Notes: a model not told the origin generated them from the letters alone. A DNA stretch of 64,000 nucleotides from Rhizocola hellebori (GCF_016862955.1 NZ_BONY01000003.1:1-64000), one strand, 5' to 3'. Shown: positions 50,191 to 59,693, numbered from the stretch's first letter. Numbers and translations: made by a program.

Positions 50191-50837
50191 TCAGAGTGCT
50201 CATCGCCGACGACGAACCGCTGATCCGCGCGGGCATCCGCACCGTGCTCTGCTCAGCCCCCGACATCGAGGTCGTCGCCGAGGCGGGCACCGGCACCGCC
50301 GCCGTCGAGCAGGCCCGCTCCCAGCGCGCAGACGTTGCCGTGATTGACATCAAGATGCCGGGGCTGGACGGGCTGGGCGCGCTCGAAGCCCTGCGGCGCA
50401 CGGCAGCGGCAACCAAGGTCCTGATGCTCACCTCGTTCGGGGCCGAGCCCAATGTCTTGCGCGCGCTGGAAAACGGGGCCTGCGGGTTCCTGTTGAAGAA
50501 CTGCACACCCGATGAGCTGATTCGCGCCGTGCGAGCCGCCCACGAAGGGGATGCCTACCTCTCCCCCGCGGTGACCCGGATGCTGCTGGGTCTGGTAAAC
50601 CCGGCCGCAACGCATCGCCGGGCGGACGCCGCACACCTCCTGGAAACCTTGAGCGCTCGCGAATCCGACGTGCTGAAGCTGATCGCCCAGGGAATGTCCA
50701 ATGCGGACATAGCCCGGAACCTGCACATGAGCGAGACCACCATCAAAACCTATGTCAGCCGCATCCTGGCCAAACTTGGCTGCACCAACCGAGTCCAGGT
50801 CGCCCTGCTCGCCCGTGATGCCGGTTTGACCACGTAG
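50187..50837 (+). CDS. NarL/LuxR-family response regulator
   Basis: A 216-residue regulator: receiver domain with DDE pocket (LIADDEPLIRAG), phosphoacceptor Asp54 (VIDIKMPGLDG), Lys in NCTP region (FLLKNCTP), and a LuxR-type helix-turn-helix (LSARESDVLKLIAQGMSNAD, then TIKTYVSRILAKLG). It is coupled to the kinase and probably acts on the ABC promoter, where an inverted repeat lies at 48920-48937. Confidence 0.95.
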   Translation: MIRVLIADDEPLIRAGIRTVLCSAPDIEVVAEAGTGTAAVEQARSQRADVAVIDIKMPGLDGLGALEALRRTAAATKVLMLTSFGAEPNVLRALENGACGFLLKNCTPDELIRAVRAAHEGDAYLSPAVTRMLLGLVNPAATHRRADAAHLLETLSARESDVLKLIAQGMSNADIARNLHMSETTIKTYVSRILAKLGCTNRVQVALLARDAGLTT

Positions 50838-50846
50838 GCGCGGCCG

Positions 50847-52433
50847 TCAACGGGGAGCGGCCCGGCGGATCCTGTCCCAGACGGTGTCCTGCTCGGCCGC
50901 GCTCGGCTTCACCCCACCCGCGCCGTAGCGGGCCACGTCCCATTGCGTGGGCAGGTTCAGCTCCTTGCCGGGAGGCAGGGACGCATCGGCATCGAACGTG
51001 GCCAGAATTCCGGGATTGATTGAGAACAGCGCGAAAGCCCGGTTGCTGGTCTTGAAGTACATCAACGAGATCGCCCGCAGCGTCTCGCCTTCCTGCACCA
51101 CATGCCGGTTGCCGACGTCCTTGTTGAAGGCGACGACCGCCGCGCCCATGGTGTCACTGACGTTCGGGGCGAACTCGGCGAACTCGTTGGTGATGTGCGG
51201 CGTCGGAGTGGCCGATCCGGTGTTGGACGGGTCGTAGTCGAACCCCCAATGCACGGCCCCGTAGTAGTGGCCGATGTCCTCGGCGTGGGCCGTGGTCTCG
51301 AAACGGAACGTGCTTTTGTAGGGACCACCACCGGGAAGGTCGTTCATGATCGCACTTTCGGGAGGGCCTGCGACCGGGTTGCGGCCGACCGCCCGGCCCG
51401 GGGTGGCGGAGGACAGAGTCAAGCCGCCGGAGTTCTGGATCGGGGTGGACTTGTTGCGGAACTCGAGATGCGGGTAGTTGCCGGATACGTTGGGGCCACC
51501 GGGCTGGCGCGGCTTGGTGTTGGCGGCGTCGATGTCGAGGCTGTAGTCACCCTGCACCGCGTCGGGCACCGTGAGCAACTGCCCAGCGGCCAAGGGCGCC
51601 TTGGGATCAGAGCTGATCCCCAGCCCCTGGTTGGCGTCGTAGATGGCGGCCGCTTTGCTGGGCAGCCCGTAATGTGCGGTAGAGACCGAGGCGAGCGTGT
51701 CGCCCTGCTTCGTCTCGTGTATCCGGTTGGCCTGCTTGGTTCTGATCCGGTCGACGATCGCCTGATCCTTATGCAGCTCCTTCCACGGCCTCGCCTTACC
51801 GCCGACCAAGGTCTGGGCAACCTGCAAGAAGGTGATCGTGTCGGTCACCGGCCCGGCCTTGTCCGGCATGAACTCGATGCGGACCCTCTCCTGCAGCCCG
51901 GCCGAGCCTGGATTCTCGTCCATTTCCACCGTGTACTCGCCGTCTTTTACCTTGCCGGGCTTGCGCAGCTTGAAATGTGGCGTCGCCGGTGTGCTTACCG
52001 ATGGCCGCGCCTGCCGCCCGGACATCGCGTCCTGGGCTGCCTGATCCGCGTCCGCCTCGGCCGAGGCCACGTTTGAGCCGCGGTCCGTCGGCCCGCTCGC
52101 CTGGACGACATGGGCGAGTTCGTGAGCCAGCAACGACTTGCCGCTGTGGGTATGCGGGGCGTACTCGCCGCGTCCGAACAGGATCGACGACCCAATGGTG
52201 ACCGCGCGGGCGTCCAGCGCATCGACCGCCTCACCGGCACGCTCGTCGGCGAAGATCCTTACCGTGCTGAAGTCGAACCGAAATCGCGACTCCATCGACC
52301 TACGGATCTCGTGATCGACAGGGTGACCGTGGGACACGTCGAGACGGCGTTCCGGCTCGGAGCTTTCCGGCCTGACATCGAAGCCACTCGCCACGCCCAT
52401 GTCCGAGAGCATAGCCCGAGATCCATAGGCCAA
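50847..52433 (-). CDS. DUF4157 (eCIS core)-LysM protein
   Basis: A 528-residue protein with an N-terminal DUF4157 domain (about 35-115: RFRFDFSTVRIFADERAGEA, then HELAH at 104-108, a zinc-protease-like HExxH). Two LysM-like modules follow (about 238-290, KQGDTLASVSTAHYG, and about 449-500, VVQEGETLRAISLMYF) around a beta-rich middle. DUF4157 domains mark cargo or toxins of extracellular contractile injection systems; LysM modules also occur in such particles. No sheath, tube or baseplate gene is visible here. TTG 52433 is 3 nt after the upstream stop; ATG 52412 is an alternative start. Confidence 0.8.
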   Translation of the reverse strand: MAYGSRAMLSDMGVASGFDVRPESSEPERRLDVSHGHPVDHEIRRSMESRFRFDFSTVRIFADERAGEAVDALDARAVTIGSSILFGRGEYAPHTHSGKSLLAHELAHVVQASGPTDRGSNVASAEADADQAAQDAMSGRQARPSVSTPATPHFKLRKPGKVKDGEYTVEMDENPGSAGLQERVRIEFMPDKAGPVTDTITFLQVAQTLVGGKARPWKELHKDQAIVDRIRTKQANRIHETKQGDTLASVSTAHYGLPSKAAAIYDANQGLGISSDPKAPLAAGQLLTVPDAVQGDYSLDIDAANTKPRQPGGPNVSGNYPHLEFRNKSTPIQNSGGLTLSSATPGRAVGRNPVAGPPESAIMNDLPGGGPYKSTFRFETTAHAEDIGHYYGAVHWGFDYDPSNTGSATPTPHITNEFAEFAPNVSDTMGAAVVAFNKDVGNRHVVQEGETLRAISLMYFKTSNRAFALFSINPGILATFDADASLPPGKELNLPTQWDVARYGAGGVKPSAAEQDTVWDRIRRAAPR

Positions 52434-52436
52434 GAG

Positions 52437-53468
52437 TCATGCCTTTGACAGCGAGAGGTGCGCGGACAGCGCGCGGAGGAAGTCGGGGGCGTCGAAGATC
52501 TTTCCGGCGGAGGCAACTCCACTGGTCTTCGTCTGACCGCTCAGGAGGCGTTGCACCGCTTCCACCGCCAGCGGCGCGCTGATCGCGTAGATGTCCTGAC
52601 CGCTGGCGGTGATGCGGCGCTGGGTCTCGCCGGAGCGCACGATGACGTCGACGACGAAAGTCTGCGCGGAGCGGCCAGTTTCCTCCACTGCAACGGGTGT
52701 GGGGGTGTCCGGGGCGGCCACATCCTTGGCCGCGGCGGTGGCCATGTAGGTGCGCACCTCCGGAATGGACAGATGGCTGGGGACGGTGATGATGTCGGCC
52801 ATCGTGAATTCGGCGAGGACCGGCTGGCGGCCCAACACGGGAAAGTCCCAGTCCACGGTCGGCAGGTCGCCCTCACCGAGGTAGTAATCCAGTTGGCCAC
52901 CGGTGTAGCGGACCCGCTTGCCATCGCGGCGTTCCCGGGAGACCGTGCCGGAGGCGCGGGTCCCGGCGGTGGGATGCCAGCTGCTCAGTCCGTAGGCGAT
53001 ATGGGCTTCGTCGGCCGCGACCCAGTCGCCCATCGCCGTGGTGACGAGCAGATCGCCGAGCCCGCCGAAGAAGGCCATCGCCGGCACGACTGCCACGCCC
53101 GCGGCCTCAGCGCGTTCGGAGAAATGCGTGAACGTATCCAGGTTGGCCTCGATCTCGGCCGCCACGTCTACATAGGGAACCCCGGCGCGCAGCGCGGCCT
53201 CGATCACCGGGGCCGCCGTCGAGGCGAACGGGCCGGCGCAGTTGACGACCGCGGCCGCGTCCGTCAACGCCAGGTCTAGCGAGGCCGGATCGTCGGCCGA
53301 CGCCACCCGGTAGTCGAGCCCGAGATGCGGTGCCGCCAGTGTCTGGAGTTTGCCCGCGTCGCGGCCGAGCAGCAGCGGGACGAATCCGCGATCGCGCAAC
53401 TCCGCCACCACGAACCGGCCGGTGTGTCCGTAGGCGCCGAACACCGCCACGGTCTGATTTGTACTCAT
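52437..53468 (-). CDS. saccharopine dehydrogenase-like NAD(P)-binding protein
   Basis: A 343-residue protein with an N-terminal Rossmann fold (VAVFGAYGHTGRFVVAELRD) and the AAVVNCAGPFAS motif typical of saccharopine dehydrogenase-like and trans-acting enoyl reductase proteins. The C-terminal half is the divergent second domain. The substrate is unknown. The DUF4157 gene starts 3 nt after its stop, so the two may be co-transcribed, although their roles seem unrelated. Confidence 0.88.
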   Translation of the reverse strand: MSTNQTVAVFGAYGHTGRFVVAELRDRGFVPLLLGRDAGKLQTLAAPHLGLDYRVASADDPASLDLALTDAAAVVNCAGPFASTAAPVIEAALRAGVPYVDVAAEIEANLDTFTHFSERAEAAGVAVVPAMAFFGGLGDLLVTTAMGDWVAADEAHIAYGLSSWHPTAGTRASGTVSRERRDGKRVRYTGGQLDYYLGEGDLPTVDWDFPVLGRQPVLAEFTMADIITVPSHLSIPEVRTYMATAAAKDVAAPDTPTPVAVEETGRSAQTFVVDVIVRSGETQRRITASGQDIYAISAPLAVEAVQRLLSGQTKTSGVASAGKIFDAPDFLRALSAHLSLSKA

Positions 53469-53525
53469 AGGGAGATCATCTCAAACGGCCGCCTGGCTGG
53501 AGAGTGTCTGGAACGCCATCCCCCA

Positions 53526-53531
53526 TACAAT
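53526..53531 (+). promoter_or_regulatory. -10 element, leaderless start of the GlxA-type regulator
   Basis: TACAAT, a near-consensus hexamer, 7 nt before ATG 53539 and without any ribosome site. Confidence 0.5.
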
Positions 53532-53538
53532 TTCGGAC

Positions 53539-54480
53539 ATGGCCACTATCGCGATCGCCGCCACCGACGGCATGCTGCACTTCGAGCTCGCCATGGCCTG
53601 TGAGATCTTCGTCAAGGACCCGTCCGGCCTGGCAGACCCGTGGTACGACCTCGTGGTCTGCGGCCCAGGCCCGGTCAGGATCGGCAGATTTCAGATGGAA
53701 CCCGACGCCGGGCTGGACCGGCTCGCCAGCGCCGACACGGTGATCATCCCCGCAGTGGAGGACGCAGACGCAGACGTGCCGCCCGGCCTGCTCGACGCTG
53801 TCCGCGCCGCCCACGCGGCGGGCGCCCGAATGGTTTCGCTGTGCACGGGCGCGTTTGTCCTTGCCGCCGCCGGGGTGCTGGACGGGCTGCGCGCGACCAC
53901 CCACTGGGCCCACACCGAGGCGCTGGCCGCCCGCTTCCCCCGGGTGCAGGTGGACCAGGACGTGCTCTATGTGGACAACGGCAACGTGCTCGCCTCGGCC
54001 GGCAAAGCCGCCGCGATCGATCTGTGCCTGCACCTGATCCGCCGCGACCACGGCTCGACGGTCGCCAACTCCGTCGCCCGGCGCCTGGTCGTGCCGCCGC
54101 ATCGGGCCGGCGGCCAGGCTCAGTTCGTCACCACCCCGGTGCCCGCGCGCGAAGACCATCCGCTCGCCAGCCTGTTTCCCTGGGCGATGGAGAGGCTCAA
54201 TCGGCCGCTGACGGTGGAAGACCTTGCCCGCCAAGCGAATATGAGCTCGCGCAACCTGGCCCGCCAGTTCAGGGCGGCAACGGGCACCACCCCACTGCAA
54301 TGGCTGTCAGCGCAGCGAATCCGCCGCGCCCAGGAACTACTGGAGAACACCGACAACAGCATCGATGCCATCGCCGAAGCGGCCGGGATGGGAACAGCCA
54401 CCACGCTGCGCCGACAATTCAACCGCATCATCGGGGTACCTCCCGACGCCTACCGTCGCACCTTCCGCAGACCGCGCTAG
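53539..54480 (+). CDS. GlxA-type (DJ-1/PfpI + AraC) transcriptional regulator
   Basis: A 313-residue regulator. Residues 1-170 form a DJ-1/PfpI-like domain with the nucleophile-elbow cysteine in SLCTGAFVLAAAG; residues about 205-310 form an AraC helix-turn-helix pair (LTVEDLARQANMSSRNLARQF and IDAIAEAAGMGTATTLRRQF). The family senses small amines or amides, or is inactive as an enzyme. It is convergent with, and overlaps by 4 bp, the small membrane protein gene. Confidence 0.92.
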   Translation: MATIAIAATDGMLHFELAMACEIFVKDPSGLADPWYDLVVCGPGPVRIGRFQMEPDAGLDRLASADTVIIPAVEDADADVPPGLLDAVRAAHAAGARMVSLCTGAFVLAAAGVLDGLRATTHWAHTEALAARFPRVQVDQDVLYVDNGNVLASAGKAAAIDLCLHLIRRDHGSTVANSVARRLVVPPHRAGGQAQFVTTPVPAREDHPLASLFPWAMERLNRPLTVEDLARQANMSSRNLARQFRAATGTTPLQWLSAQRIRRAQELLENTDNSIDAIAEAAGMGTATTLRRQFNRIIGVPPDAYRRTFRRPR

Positions 54481-54896
54481 GCGGCAGCACCAGGCTCGCT
54501 TGCCAGCTGCCGAGCCGCTTTCAGGACCCCGACGACGACGTGCACGGCGATGATCCCGTTGACCGCGTGCAGCGCGGCGATTGTCAGGCTGAGCGGGGTG
54601 CTTGCGCCCGCGGCATCGGTGAATGCCTTGGCCAGCAAGGCAATCAGCGCCTGCGCGATGACGAGGCCGAGCGGCAGGACGGTCAGCCCAATGATCCGGC
54701 CGGGTGCCCTGGCCAGCGCGGCGACCAGGATCGTAAGCAGCGAGAGCAGCGGGATGACCGCCATCCCATTAACGCTGTGCAGGGCATAGGAGCCGTCACC
54801 CGCGGGTTTCGTGAATGCGCCCACGGCGGCGAAGACGAACTGCAGGGTGAAGGCGACCAGCAACAGACCGCTGACCACGACAAAGGTCCGACGCAC
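54477..54896 (-). CDS. small four-helix membrane protein
   Basis: A 139-residue protein with four membrane helices and conserved-looking His residues at helix starts (ALHSVNGMAVIPLLSL and ALHAVNGIIAVHVVVG), a symmetric repeat suggesting haem or quinone-type binding or a two-fold internal duplication. It resembles DUF6220-type proteins, but I am not certain. GGAGG lies 5 nt before GTG 54896. It follows the CMD gene by 9 nt and is likely in one operon with it. Confidence 0.75.
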   Translation of the reverse strand: MRRTFVVVSGLLLVAFTLQFVFAAVGAFTKPAGDGSYALHSVNGMAVIPLLSLLTILVAALARAPGRIIGLTVLPLGLVIAQALIALLAKAFTDAAGASTPLSLTIAALHAVNGIIAVHVVVGVLKAARQLASEPGAAA

Positions 54897-54905
54897 GATG
54901 ACCTC

Positions 54906-55895
54906 CTAGCGGTGCGCCGGCGCAAGCGCTTGGGCGACATGGTCGGTGGCGGTGATCGCGCCGTAAGCCACGATTCGCACGAGATCGGCATCGTCTGGAT
55001 AGGACAGTCGCCACACCGCGACGTCGGCCGGGCTGATCGCGCTGGGCGCGAACGCGGCCAGCAGCGCGATCCGCGTCCCGGCCCGGTCTTTGCCGGACAG
55101 GTCCCGGATCAGGTCGGCGGCCCACAGCCCCGGCTCGTTCGGGAACCGCCCGTTCTCCCAGCTCACGGTACCGGTCACGGTCTGCCGAGCCATCTCGCCG
55201 AGCAGCGCTCCCCCTTGCCCGGCAGCGTTTTTCAGGCTCGCGTAGGCAACGCCGACCGGGCTGTCGCCGGCCCAGGCCGGTGGCTCTGCCGTGCCTTCGG
55301 CGATCAGGGAAAGGCTGCGGCCGGGCGTCTTGGGCGCACGGGCGGCCTTGGCCGACAGCCGGCCCCCGGCGGATCGCACCACCGGGAACCGTTGCAGGCC
55401 ACCGGGCAGCAGATCCGGGTCAAGCAACGCCGAGACGATCCGATTGATGAAATGAAAGGCGAGCAGGGTACCGGTGATCTCTGGACGGTATGGGCTGGTC
55501 CACGATCCGGCTTCGGGGCTGCGGCTCGCCTGCGCCCAGCCGACGAGCTCGGCGTGCCTGGGGTGCTGCGGCGTTTCGCCCTGCGCGATGACCTCGGCCA
55601 GCTCGCGCTCCCCCAGCGCGTGCAGCAAAATCACGTGGGCGTCGACGCAGAACCGGCAGCGGTTGGCCCGGGACACCGCCGATGCGACAACCTCGCGGTC
55701 GACCCGGGAAGCGTTTCCGGCAAGCAGCGACTCACGCATCAGTGACCAGGTCGCCGCAAGCACCTCCGGCGCGGCCGACAGCGCTTGGAAGGCCGGCACC
55801 GGCCCGAGAAAGTCTTCCCGCAGCTGCCGATAGACCTCCGCGGTCAGACCGATCGCCGCCTTCGCCGGAGCTGGAATGAAGAAGCGGTATGTCAT
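54906..55895 (-). CDS. carboxymuconolactone decarboxylase/AhpD-family protein
   Basis: A 329-residue protein with an AhpD-like core in its first half (SRANRCRFCVDAHVILLHALG, the CxxC redox pair) and a second all-helical half. It is longer than typical AhpD and fits the family of fused or duplicated CMD proteins. ATG 55895 begins the recognisable domain (MTYRFFIPAP); the frame stays open far upstream through the divergent kinase region, which is a shadow. No Shine-Dalgarno site was seen. It is divergent from a two-component system. Confidence 0.82.
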   Translation of the reverse strand: MTYRFFIPAPAKAAIGLTAEVYRQLREDFLGPVPAFQALSAAPEVLAATWSLMRESLLAGNASRVDREVVASAVSRANRCRFCVDAHVILLHALGERELAEVIAQGETPQHPRHAELVGWAQASRSPEAGSWTSPYRPEITGTLLAFHFINRIVSALLDPDLLPGGLQRFPVVRSAGGRLSAKAARAPKTPGRSLSLIAEGTAEPPAWAGDSPVGVAYASLKNAAGQGGALLGEMARQTVTGTVSWENGRFPNEPGLWAADLIRDLSGKDRAGTRIALLAAFAPSAISPADVAVWRLSYPDDADLVRIVAYGAITATDHVAQALAPAHR

Positions 55896-56027
55896 GGGGT
55901 CGATGCTTGTGCCTGCACCCCTGGAAAGCATCGTGCCACCGCAGACACTTGCCTGGCCCGCACTACTGCGTCCGCGGTATGCCGCATCTACCACGGGCGC
56001 AGGATGCTTCCAGGTGACTGCCGGGTC

Positions 56028-56033
56028 TACTGT
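56028..56033 (+). promoter_or_regulatory. -10 element, leaderless start of the second sensor kinase
   Basis: TACTGT lies 6 nt before ATG 56040; no ribosome site. Confidence 0.4.
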
Positions 56034-56039
56034 GCGATC

Positions 56040-57170
56040 ATGCGCCCGGATCTGCCCTACGCCCTCGGCGGAGTCGCCCTGGGCGCCCTGCTTTTCGGCA
56101 ACGCCGCGCTCGCGCCCGACGCCGCTCCCACGCGGGCGATCGACGTCGCCTTGGTCCTGGTCACGGCGGCAGCCGTGGCGATGTGCCGACGGCACCCGGT
56201 GGTCGCGTTGAGCGTCGCGACCGCGGCGATGCTGGCCTACCACGCTCGGGTGCACGCCGGGGTGGCCGCGTCGTTCGCCGTCCTCGGCACGGTCCTCATC
56301 GCCGCCTGGCGGGGGCACCGCTGGGCCGCTGCCCTGGCCAGCCTCGTCTTCCTCGGCGGCTTCCTGGCCCGCGACATCTCGGTCGCCCCGGCCGGGCTGA
56401 CCGGTCAGCAGATCAGCGAACGCACCACCCTTCTCCTGGGCTGGTTTGTGGCCGCCAACATCGCCGGGCTGATCGCCCGGCAGCACCAGGCCTACCTGAA
56501 ACAGGTGGAGCAGCGGGCCATCGACGCCGAACGCACCCGCGAGGAGATGGCGTTGCGCCGCGCCGGGGAGGAGCGCCTGCGCATCGCCCGCGATCTGCAC
56601 GATTCGCTGACCCACAACATCTCCGTGATAAAGGTCCAAGCCGGGATCGCTGTGCACCTGGCCCGCAAACGAAACGAGGAGCCGTTGCCGGTGCTGCTGG
56701 CGATCCAGGAAGCCAGCAGTGCCGCGATGCGGGAACTGCGCGCGACGCTGAAGGTGCTGCGCTCATCGTCCGATGTGGACTGTGTCGGGCTGGCCTGGGT
56801 GGATGAGCTCGCTTCGCGCACGCGGGCGGCTGGGATTCCGGTACAGGTGACGCTCTCCGGTCATCCGCGCGACCTGCCCGTCGAGGTCGACCAGGCCGGG
56901 TACAGGGTCGTCCAGGAAGCCCTGACCAACGTTGCCCGCCACGCCGGCCCGGCCGCCGCGCAGGTCCACGTCGAGTACGCTCCCGCGCAGCTGACCGTCT
57001 CGGTGTCTGATGACGGCCAGGCGTCCTCGGCCCTAGAGGTGACCCCCGGGGTGGGCCTGCAAGGTATGCGGGAGCGCGTGACCGGGCTAGGCGGCACGCT
57101 GCAAGCCGCTCCCCGCGACAGCGGCGGCTTCGCCGTCCGGGCCACGTTCCCCTTGGACGGCCCAGCATGA
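56040..57170 (+). CDS. NarL-type sensor histidine kinase
   Basis: A 376-residue kinase. About five membrane helices (1-140), coiled linker, His187 in [16 protein letters not shown], and HATPase domain ([28 protein letters not shown]). The DesK/HisKA_3 class pairs with LuxR-type regulators, and one follows in an ATGA overlap. Upstream divergent genes encode the CMD protein and small membrane protein, possible targets. Confidence 0.92.
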   Translation: MRPDLPYALGGVALGALLFGNAALAPDAAPTRAIDVALVLVTAAAVAMCRRHPVVALSVATAAMLAYHARVHAGVAASFAVLGTVLIAAWRGHRWAAALASLVFLGGFLARDISVAPAGLTGQQISERTTLLLGWFVAANIAGLIARQHQAYLKQVEQRAIDAERTREEMALRRAGEERLRIARDLHDSLTHNISVIKVQAGIAVHLARKRNEEPLPVLLAIQEASSAAMRELRATLKVLRSSSDVDCVGLAWVDELASRTRAAGIPVQVTLSGHPRDLPVEVDQAGYRVVQEALTNVARHAGPAAAQVHVEYAPAQLTVSVSDDGQASSALEVTPGVGLQGMRERVTGLGGTLQAAPRDSGGFAVRATFPLDGPA

Positions 57171-57829
57171 TCCGTGTCCTTCTCGTCGACGACCAAGCCT
57201 TGATGCGGGCAGGATTCCGGGCCCTGCTCGAAGCCGAGGACGATCTGGAGGTCGTCGGCGAGGCGGCCGACGGCACCTCGGCCGTCCACTTGGCGCGGCA
57301 GCTGAAGCCGGATGTCGTGCTGATGGACGTGCAGATGCCGGGACTCGACGGCATCGAAGCCACCCGCCGCATCGCCGCCGACGCCGACCTCGCTGCGGTC
57401 CGCGTCCTCATCCTCACCAACCACGGGCTCGACTCCTATGTCATAGCCGCCCTCCGCGCGGGCGCCAGCGGGTTCCTCCTCAAGGACGCCGATCCCGCCG
57501 AACTGTTACAGGCCATCGCGGTAGTGGCGCGCGGCGACGCGCTGCTCGCCCCGGCCGCCACGCGCACGCTCATCAGCGAATTCGTCGCCGGCCCTGTTCC
57601 AGCGGACCCAGCCGCCGGACGCGACGTGCTGACCGCACGCGAACAGGAGATCGTCGAGCTGGTCGCGCGAGGGCTGAGCAACGACGAGATCGGCGAGCGA
57701 ATGGTGATCAGCCCGCTGACCGCCAAAACACATGTCAATCGGGCGATGATGAAACTGCACTGCCGTGATCGCGCTCAGCTGGTGGTTTGGGCTTACGAGT
57801 CAGGGTTGATCACGCCACGACGCCGGTGA
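57167..57829 (+). CDS. NarL/LuxR-family response regulator
   Basis: A 220-residue regulator: receiver domain ([12 protein letters not shown], Asp54 in [22 protein letters not shown]) and LuxR helix-turn-helix ([20 protein letters not shown], then [13 protein letters not shown]). It is coupled to the kinase. Its 3' end reaches the decayed GH16 gene on the other strand. Confidence 0.95.
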   Translation: MIRVLLVDDQALMRAGFRALLEAEDDLEVVGEAADGTSAVHLARQLKPDVVLMDVQMPGLDGIEATRRIAADADLAAVRVLILTNHGLDSYVIAALRAGASGFLLKDADPAELLQAIAVVARGDALLAPAATRTLISEFVAGPVPADPAAGRDVLTAREQEIVELVARGLSNDEIGERMVISPLTAKTHVNRAMMKLHCRDRAQLVVWAYESGLITPRRR

Positions 57830-57849
57830 CACCAACCAACATCGGCCGG

Positions 57850-59030
57850 GCCGATGCTTGTTACCGCTAGCTCCGCGAATTTCTGTGCGCCTGTTCCGTT
57901 GCAGTCCCAGATTTGCAGCCGGGCACCGTTGGCGGTGGAGCCGCTGGGCGAGTCAAGACAGCGCCCGGATTGCGGGTTGCGCAGCGAGCCATCCGCTTGC
58001 TGGACCCAGGTTTGAGCCCCGGTGCCGTTGCAGTCCCACAGCTGGATTTGGGTGCCGTTGGCTGTCCCGGCGGAGGTGACATCGGGGCAGCGGCCGATGG
58101 TACGCAGCGAGCCATTGCTGTTGCGATACCAGTGCTGGTCGACGGCAAAGGACTGGCAGTCCCAAAGCTGGACGGCGGTGCCGTTGCCTCCGTTGTCGTC
58201 GCGGAGGCCTGGCAGTCCCACAGGTCGACCGCCGTGCCCGCGCCGCCGTTGTTGTCACCGATGACGTCCACGCGCTTGCCGCCGGGGCCGGTGATCGTAC
58301 CGGCCGCCGATCCGGGCGGAGTGCTTGTGCCGCCTGAGGTGTAGACCGCTACGTAGTCGACAACCATTGGTACGCCGGAAACCGTCGCGGCCGTAGGACC
58401 GCCACCGAACGCGGCCGGGAACGAGCCGCCCATCGCCACGTTGAGGATGATGAAAAGCCGTGGTGTGTCGCGTTGTTCCAGGTGTTGGCGTCCATCTGGT
58501 TCGAGGTGACGGTGAAGAAGTTGTTTCCGCCGAGGTACCAGCGAATCTGTTCCGGCGAAGTGCTGCGGTCCAGTTCCATGGCGTAGGTGTGGAATCCGGT
58601 CAGGCAGCCACCGCAGGCCCGCTCGCCGCTGCCGAGGCCGGTGAACTCGTTGCACGGGCCGCCGGGCGCGACTCCACAGTGGAGGGTCGCGAAATGCGAG
58701 CCGCGACCGTTGATGGCTTCCAGGCGAAGTCGGTGCGCTGAGTCTCGATCCGGCCGCTGGTCCAGTTGCCGCCACCATCACGCAAGGGTTTGATGACCAG
58801 GTGCCCGGCGCCATCGCGGTAGACATTGCTGGTGCTGCTGGTCATGGTCTCGATCTCGCCGGTGCCCCAGTTGGCGGCACCGCCCCGGGTGACCGGTGCC
58901 GGTGGCGTAACGCCAGTTGCCCGCGTCGACGCCGGTGTTGGCCGAGCCGTCGAAATCGTCGCCCCACAGCAAGGTCCAGCCGGCAGGCGGAGCGGGCACC
59001 GCTGCGGCCGGTGAAGAGGAGACTGCGAAG
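57850..59030 (-). pseudogene. GH16 beta-glucanase with ricin-type (CBM13) domain, decayed
   Basis: Fragments of one secreted GH16-CBM13 glucanase lie in order but in different frames: GWTLLWGDDFDGSANTGVDA (near 58990), GTGEIETMTSSTSNVYRDGA (near 58850), FATLHCGVAPGGPCNEFTGL to TWNNATHHGF (58690-58465), NVAMGGSFPAAFGGGPTAAT to VDLWDCQ (58445-58225) and the lectin repeats to about 57870. At about 58722 the sequence jumps from TDFA to EAINGR, which deletes about 75 residues including the start of the catalytic ExDxxE motif. At least four frame changes and a missing start and signal peptide add to this. Not functional. Confidence 0.85.
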
Positions 59031-59078
59031 ACGGTACTGTAAATACTCCTGTCAATGACTCAGGTCGAACCGCGCGCT

Positions 59079-59693
59079 TCAGCGCGTGGCGGTGGCATAC
59101 TTCGGGCGGCCGTTCGGCCGATACGACTGGAGCGTTACCCCCTTCGAGTCGGTCCGCGATTCGACCAGGTGCAGCGCCAAATCCGGGCCGTTGTCCGGGA
59201 AGAGCCGCATGCCCTGGCCGACGATCACCGGGACGACGAGCAGATTAATCTCGTCGACGAGGCCGTTCTCGAGCAGCCACCGGATCAGGGTGCCGCTGCC
59301 GTGCACCTGCAGCTCACCACCCGGCTTCGCTTTCAGCTCAGCGATGGCCGCCGCGAGGTCACCGGAGAGCAGGGTCGAGTTCGCCCAGCGCGCTTCGGCG
59401 AGCGTGTTCGAGGCAAGGTACTTGGGCCTCGTGTTCAAAGCATCCGCGATCGGGCCGCTGCCCGGGTCCATCGCCCCCCAGAAGCCGGCGAAGAGCTCGT
59501 AGGTTCGCCGGCCGAACAGGAACGCATCGGCGCGCTGGTAGGTCTGGTTGATGAACGCGATGGTCTCGTGGTCGCCCACCCCCATGGCCCATCCCCCGCG
59601 CTCGAATCCGTTCCTGCGATCCTCATCCGACGCGCCGCCGTTTCCCTGCATCACTCCATCGACCGAGACCTGCGTGATGGTGGTCAGCTTCAT
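59079..59693 (-). CDS. dihydrofolate reductase-like (RibD C-terminal) protein
   Basis: A 204-residue protein of the YyaP/RibD C-terminal DHFR-like family: TTITQVSVDGVMQG, FLFGRRTYELFAGFW, LQVHGSGTLIRWLLENGLVDE and VVPVIVGQGMRLFP. It reduces an unknown substrate with NADPH, or has lost activity; it is not thymidylate-pathway DHFR. GAAAGGGA lies 9 nt before ATG 59693; a longer frame from 59801 lacks such support. Confidence 0.88.
   Translation of the reverse strand: MKLTTITQVSVDGVMQGNGGASDEDRRNGFERGGWAMGVGDHETIAFINQTYQRADAFLFGRRTYELFAGFWGAMDPGSGPIADALNTRPKYLASNTLAEARWANSTLLSGDLAAAIAELKAKPGGELQVHGSGTLIRWLLENGLVDEINLLVVPVIVGQGMRLFPDNGPDLALHLVESRTDSKGVTLQSYRPNGRPKYATATR

Noticed and set aside
55896-56657. 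N-terminal extension of the CMD protein to 583 residues
   Set aside because: The added part is low-complexity and lies antisense to the divergent kinase; the family domain starts at MTYRFF, ATG 55895.
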